Positions 5,687 through 7,454 of a DNA stretch of 7,454 bases are shown here, piece after piece. The translations under genes and the position numbers were made by a program. Within the stretch, counting starts at the first letter, position 1, and each line of letters begins with the position of its first letter. Source of the stretch: Bacillota bacterium. Its GTDB lineage: Bacteria > Bacillota > Clostridia > Acetivibrionales > DSM-2933. Under the pieces are notes generated by a model, which saw only the letters and a list, made by a program, of their open reading frames with translations, was not told the DNA's origin and made no database searches. The stretch is from contig JAUZPS010000233.1 of NCBI GenBank assembly GCA_030705945.1, positions 1-7,454 on the forward strand, in the 5' to 3' direction.

Positions 5687-7229
5687 ATGCATTCTCCATT
5701 TTATTATTTTCTCGCATTATGCGCGACATGATTACTTCCTGATTGGCCTCTTCTTTAGGCAATTCGGCAATCATTCGACCTTCATACATAACAAATATAC
5801 GATCGCTCATACCAAGGATTTCCGTCAAATCAGAACTTATAATTATAACGGATTTTCCTTCAGCAACCAACTGGTTTATGATTAAGTAAATTTCATATTT
5901 TGCGCCTACATCTATACCTCTTGTAGGTTCATCAAGAATCAGAATATCCGGATCTGCAAACATCCATTTGCCGAGAAGCACCTTTTGCTGGTTTCCGCCG
6001 GATAGGTTTTCCACGTTCTGCATTACATTCGGACATTTTGTATTCAGTTTTTCCTTATATTCTTTGGCTACTAGAATTTCCTTGTCTTTGTCTATTATAT
6101 TGCGGCTGCTGACTTTATCCATCTTAGCCAATGAATTGTTTATATAAATAGGATTGGACAAGATCAATCCGTTACCTTTTCTATCCTCTGTAACATAAGC
6201 CAATTTTGCATTAATAGCTTGCCTTATAGTGTTTAACCTTACTTCTTTTCCATTGATTTTGAGGGTTCCGCTGATATTGACCCCATAGCTTTTACCGAAT
6301 ATGCTCATGGCTAGCTCCGTTCTTCCTGCTCCCATAAGCCCGCTTATTCCCACAACTTCCCCTTTTCTTACATTGAAGTTGACATTGTCGCACACTTTTC
6401 GTTCTGAGTACAGCGGATGATATACAGTCCAATTTAAAGCTTCCAAAGTAACATCACCGATATGGGATGTTCTCTTTGGAAAACGATCCGTGATTTCACG
6501 ACCTACCATTCCTTTTACAATACGGCTTTCATCAATATTGTCCTTACCTTTTACCAAGGTCTCTATAGTTGAGCCATCCCTTACAATGGTTATTTTATCA
6601 GCTACATAAGAGATCTCATTCAGTTTATGGGAAATTATTATCGAAGTTAGGCCCTTCTTTTTGAATTCGAGCAGAAGATTCAAGAGATTTCTACTGTCGT
6701 TTTCGTTAAGGGATGCGGTAGGCTCATCCAGAATAAGTAGTTTTACATTTTTACCAAGCGCCTTTGCGATTTCAACCAACTGCTGCTTACCGACACCAAT
6801 GTCTTTGATCAAGGTATGGCTGTCCTCATGCAGCCCTACAGTATTTAAAAGCTCAGTAGCTTTTGCATTGGTTTTGTCCCAGTCTATGGCGTATTTTTTA
6901 CCGTTCTCATTACCTAGGAACATGTTTTCTGCTATAGACAGAAACGGAATCAATGCAAGTTCCTGATGAATGATTACGATACCCAGCCCTTCACTATCTT
7001 TAATAGTCTTAAATTTACATATTTCACTGTTATATATAATATCCCCATCATAGCTTCCATAAGGGTAAATTCCGCTCAGTACATTCATAAGGGTTGACTT
7101 TCCTGCTCCGTTTTCTCCAACCAGCGCATGAATCTCGCCTTCTTCAACCGTCAGATTTACATTGTCCAGCGCTTTGACCCCGGGAAAGGACTTGGTTATA
7201 TTCTTCATTTCCAGCAATATTTTTGCCAT
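5679..7229 (-). CDS. mmsA: CUT2-family sugar ABC transporter ATP-binding protein (multiple-monosaccharide type, GguA/XylG-like)
   Basis: The 516-residue cytoplasmic protein has two fused nucleotide-binding domains and powers monosaccharide uptake with the adjoining permease. Domain 1: Walker A GENGAGKST (38-46), Q-loop Q89, signature region IGVGKQQLVEIAKAL (144-158), Walker B LLILDEPT (164-171), H-loop H201. Domain 2: degenerate Walker A-like GLMGAGRTE (297-305, lacking the Lys), signature LSGGNQQ (409-415), Walker B ILILDEPTRGID (429-440), and SSD where the switch histidine would be. One complete and one degenerate site is normal for RbsA/XylG/GguA proteins. ATG 7229 is chosen because GGGAGG lies about 7 bases upstream; the ATG at 7262 would add eleven residues with that ribosome site inside the gene. 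It sits between the binding-protein gene (upstream, past a terminator hairpin) and the permease gene (8-bp overlap). Confidence 0.94.
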   Translation of the reverse strand: MAKILLEMKNITKSFPGVKALDNVNLTVEEGEIHALVGENGAGKSTLMNVLSGIYPYGSYDGDIIYNSEICKFKTIKDSEGLGIVIIHQELALIPFLSIAENMFLGNENGKKYAIDWDKTNAKATELLNTVGLHEDSHTLIKDIGVGKQQLVEIAKALGKNVKLLILDEPTASLNENDSRNLLNLLLEFKKKGLTSIIISHKLNEISYVADKITIVRDGSTIETLVKGKDNIDESRIVKGMVGREITDRFPKRTSHIGDVTLEALNWTVYHPLYSERKVCDNVNFNVRKGEVVGISGLMGAGRTELAMSIFGKSYGVNISGTLKINGKEVRLNTIRQAINAKLAYVTEDRKGNGLILSNPIYINNSLAKMDKVSSRNIIDKDKEILVAKEYKEKLNTKCPNVMQNVENLSGGNQQKVLLGKWMFADPDILILDEPTRGIDVGAKYEIYLIINQLVAEGKSVIIISSDLTEILGMSDRIFVMYEGRMIAELPKEEANQEVIMSRIMRENNKMENAYE

Positions 7230-7291
7230 GAAAAATCCTCCCTTTAATTTCTCTGAACTCATGTCATTGATATTCAGCCGATAGGCTGTCT

Positions 7292-7317
7292 AAAAAAAGT
7301 CTTAGGGCATCAAGCCC
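7292..7317 (-). terminator. weak second hairpin with T7 tract before the ATPase gene
   Basis: On the minus strand GGGC (7317-7314), TTGAT, GCCC (7308-7305) form a short stem, followed after six bases by seven Ts (7298-7292). Just upstream a second small stem, TTCGC aaaag GCGAA, can form. The stem is short and set off from the T-run, so termination would be weak at best. It may act with the stronger hairpin at 7357-7388 or as an mRNA processing site. Confidence 0.35.
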
Positions 7318-7356
7318 CTTCGCCTTTTGCGAATTTCTCTTATATATATATGGTAT

Positions 7357-7388
7357 AAAAAATTGGCAGGCGGTTTTCGCCGCCCGCC
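7357..7388 (-). terminator. strong intergenic terminator/attenuator after the sugar-binding protein gene
   Basis: On minus-strand RNA, GGCGGGCGG (7388-7380) pairs with CCGCCUGCC (7373-7365) around a six-base loop: nine pairs including one G.U wobble. Two As and six Us follow (7362-7357). It begins 22 bases after the binding-protein stop and lies inside the transport operon. Such a hairpin typically ends most transcripts after the binding-protein gene and leaves less read-through into ATPase and permease, or stabilises the upstream mRNA. Confidence 0.85.
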
Positions 7389-7410
7389 ATATCTTGATGA
7401 TTTTAGTTTT

Positions 7411-7454
7411 TTACTGAATATCAGATTCCTTATAGTATTTGCTATCAATCAGTA
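7411..7454 (-). CDS. chvE: sugar ABC transporter substrate-binding protein, C-terminal end only
   Basis: Only the last 13 codons and the TAA (7413-7411) lie in the window; the rest is beyond its right edge. The tail reads LIDSKYYKESDIQ. This resembles the C-terminus of ChvE-type multiple-monosaccharide-binding proteins, which commonly end in a '.LIDSGYY....' stretch. The position fits too: in this importer type the binding-protein gene precedes the ATPase and permease genes. The product would be an exported lipoprotein delivering sugar to the permease, but its signal sequence is not visible here. The call rests on 13 residues plus gene order. Confidence 0.7.
   Translation of the reverse strand, partial: LIDSKYYKESDIQ

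Noticed and set aside
7262..7410. Riboswitch in the leader of the ATPase gene
   Set aside because: The hairpins match no riboswitch consensus I recognise, and a strong terminator just after the binding-protein gene explains the structure.

Overview
The window looks like chromosomal DNA of a low-GC, anaerobic, cellulosome-forming member of the Clostridia (Ruminiclostridium / Acetivibrio type). The grounds are A+T-rich sequence, strong GGAGG-type ribosome binding sites, a type I dockerin at the end of a secreted-type protein, and a CUT2 sugar importer. This placement is inferred from gene content; no marker gene is present.

Layout. (1) Positions 1-1077 (+): the 3' part of a large RCC1-repeat protein ending in a carboxypeptidase-regulatory-like module and a type I dockerin. 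One reading frame runs through the whole stretch but is cut by an in-frame TGA at 409-411, so the gene is probably broken. (2) Positions 1064-1370 (-): a small decayed gene, convergent with and overlapping the dockerin gene. It has a frameshift at an A7 run and ends partway into a BIG2-like Ig fold. (3) Positions 1599-3095 (+): an intact secreted serine hydrolase of the class C beta-lactamase / penicillin-binding-protein-like family with its own promoter. (4) Positions 3096-3309: a convergent intergenic region holding a 98-bp element with 21-bp terminal inverted repeats. (5) Positions 3310-4098 (-): a stand-alone Fic-domain AMP transferase carrying both the catalytic motif and an N-terminal auto-inhibitory motif. 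(6) Positions 4099-4516: no intact gene, but a perfect 13-bp palindrome, an intrinsic terminator and a possible remnant reading frame. (7) Positions 4517-7454 (-): a multiple-monosaccharide-type ABC importer in the order binding protein (only its last 13 codons are in the window), terminator hairpin, double-domain ATPase, permease.

How the parts work together. The importer genes form one operon. The strong hairpin between the binding-protein gene and the ATPase gene probably lowers expression of the membrane and ATPase subunits relative to the binding protein, and ATPase and permease are translationally coupled by an 8-bp overlap. The left half (dockerin protein, Ig-fold remnant, serine hydrolase, Fic) is a patchwork of single accessory genes, visibly more A+T-rich than the importer genes and with two broken genes side by side. 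I see no CRISPR array, tRNA, rRNA, intact transposase or phage gene. The most interesting points are the interrupted RCC1-dockerin gene, the frameshifted Ig-fold remnant, and the 98-bp inverted-repeat element whose arms pair fully only as plus-strand RNA.
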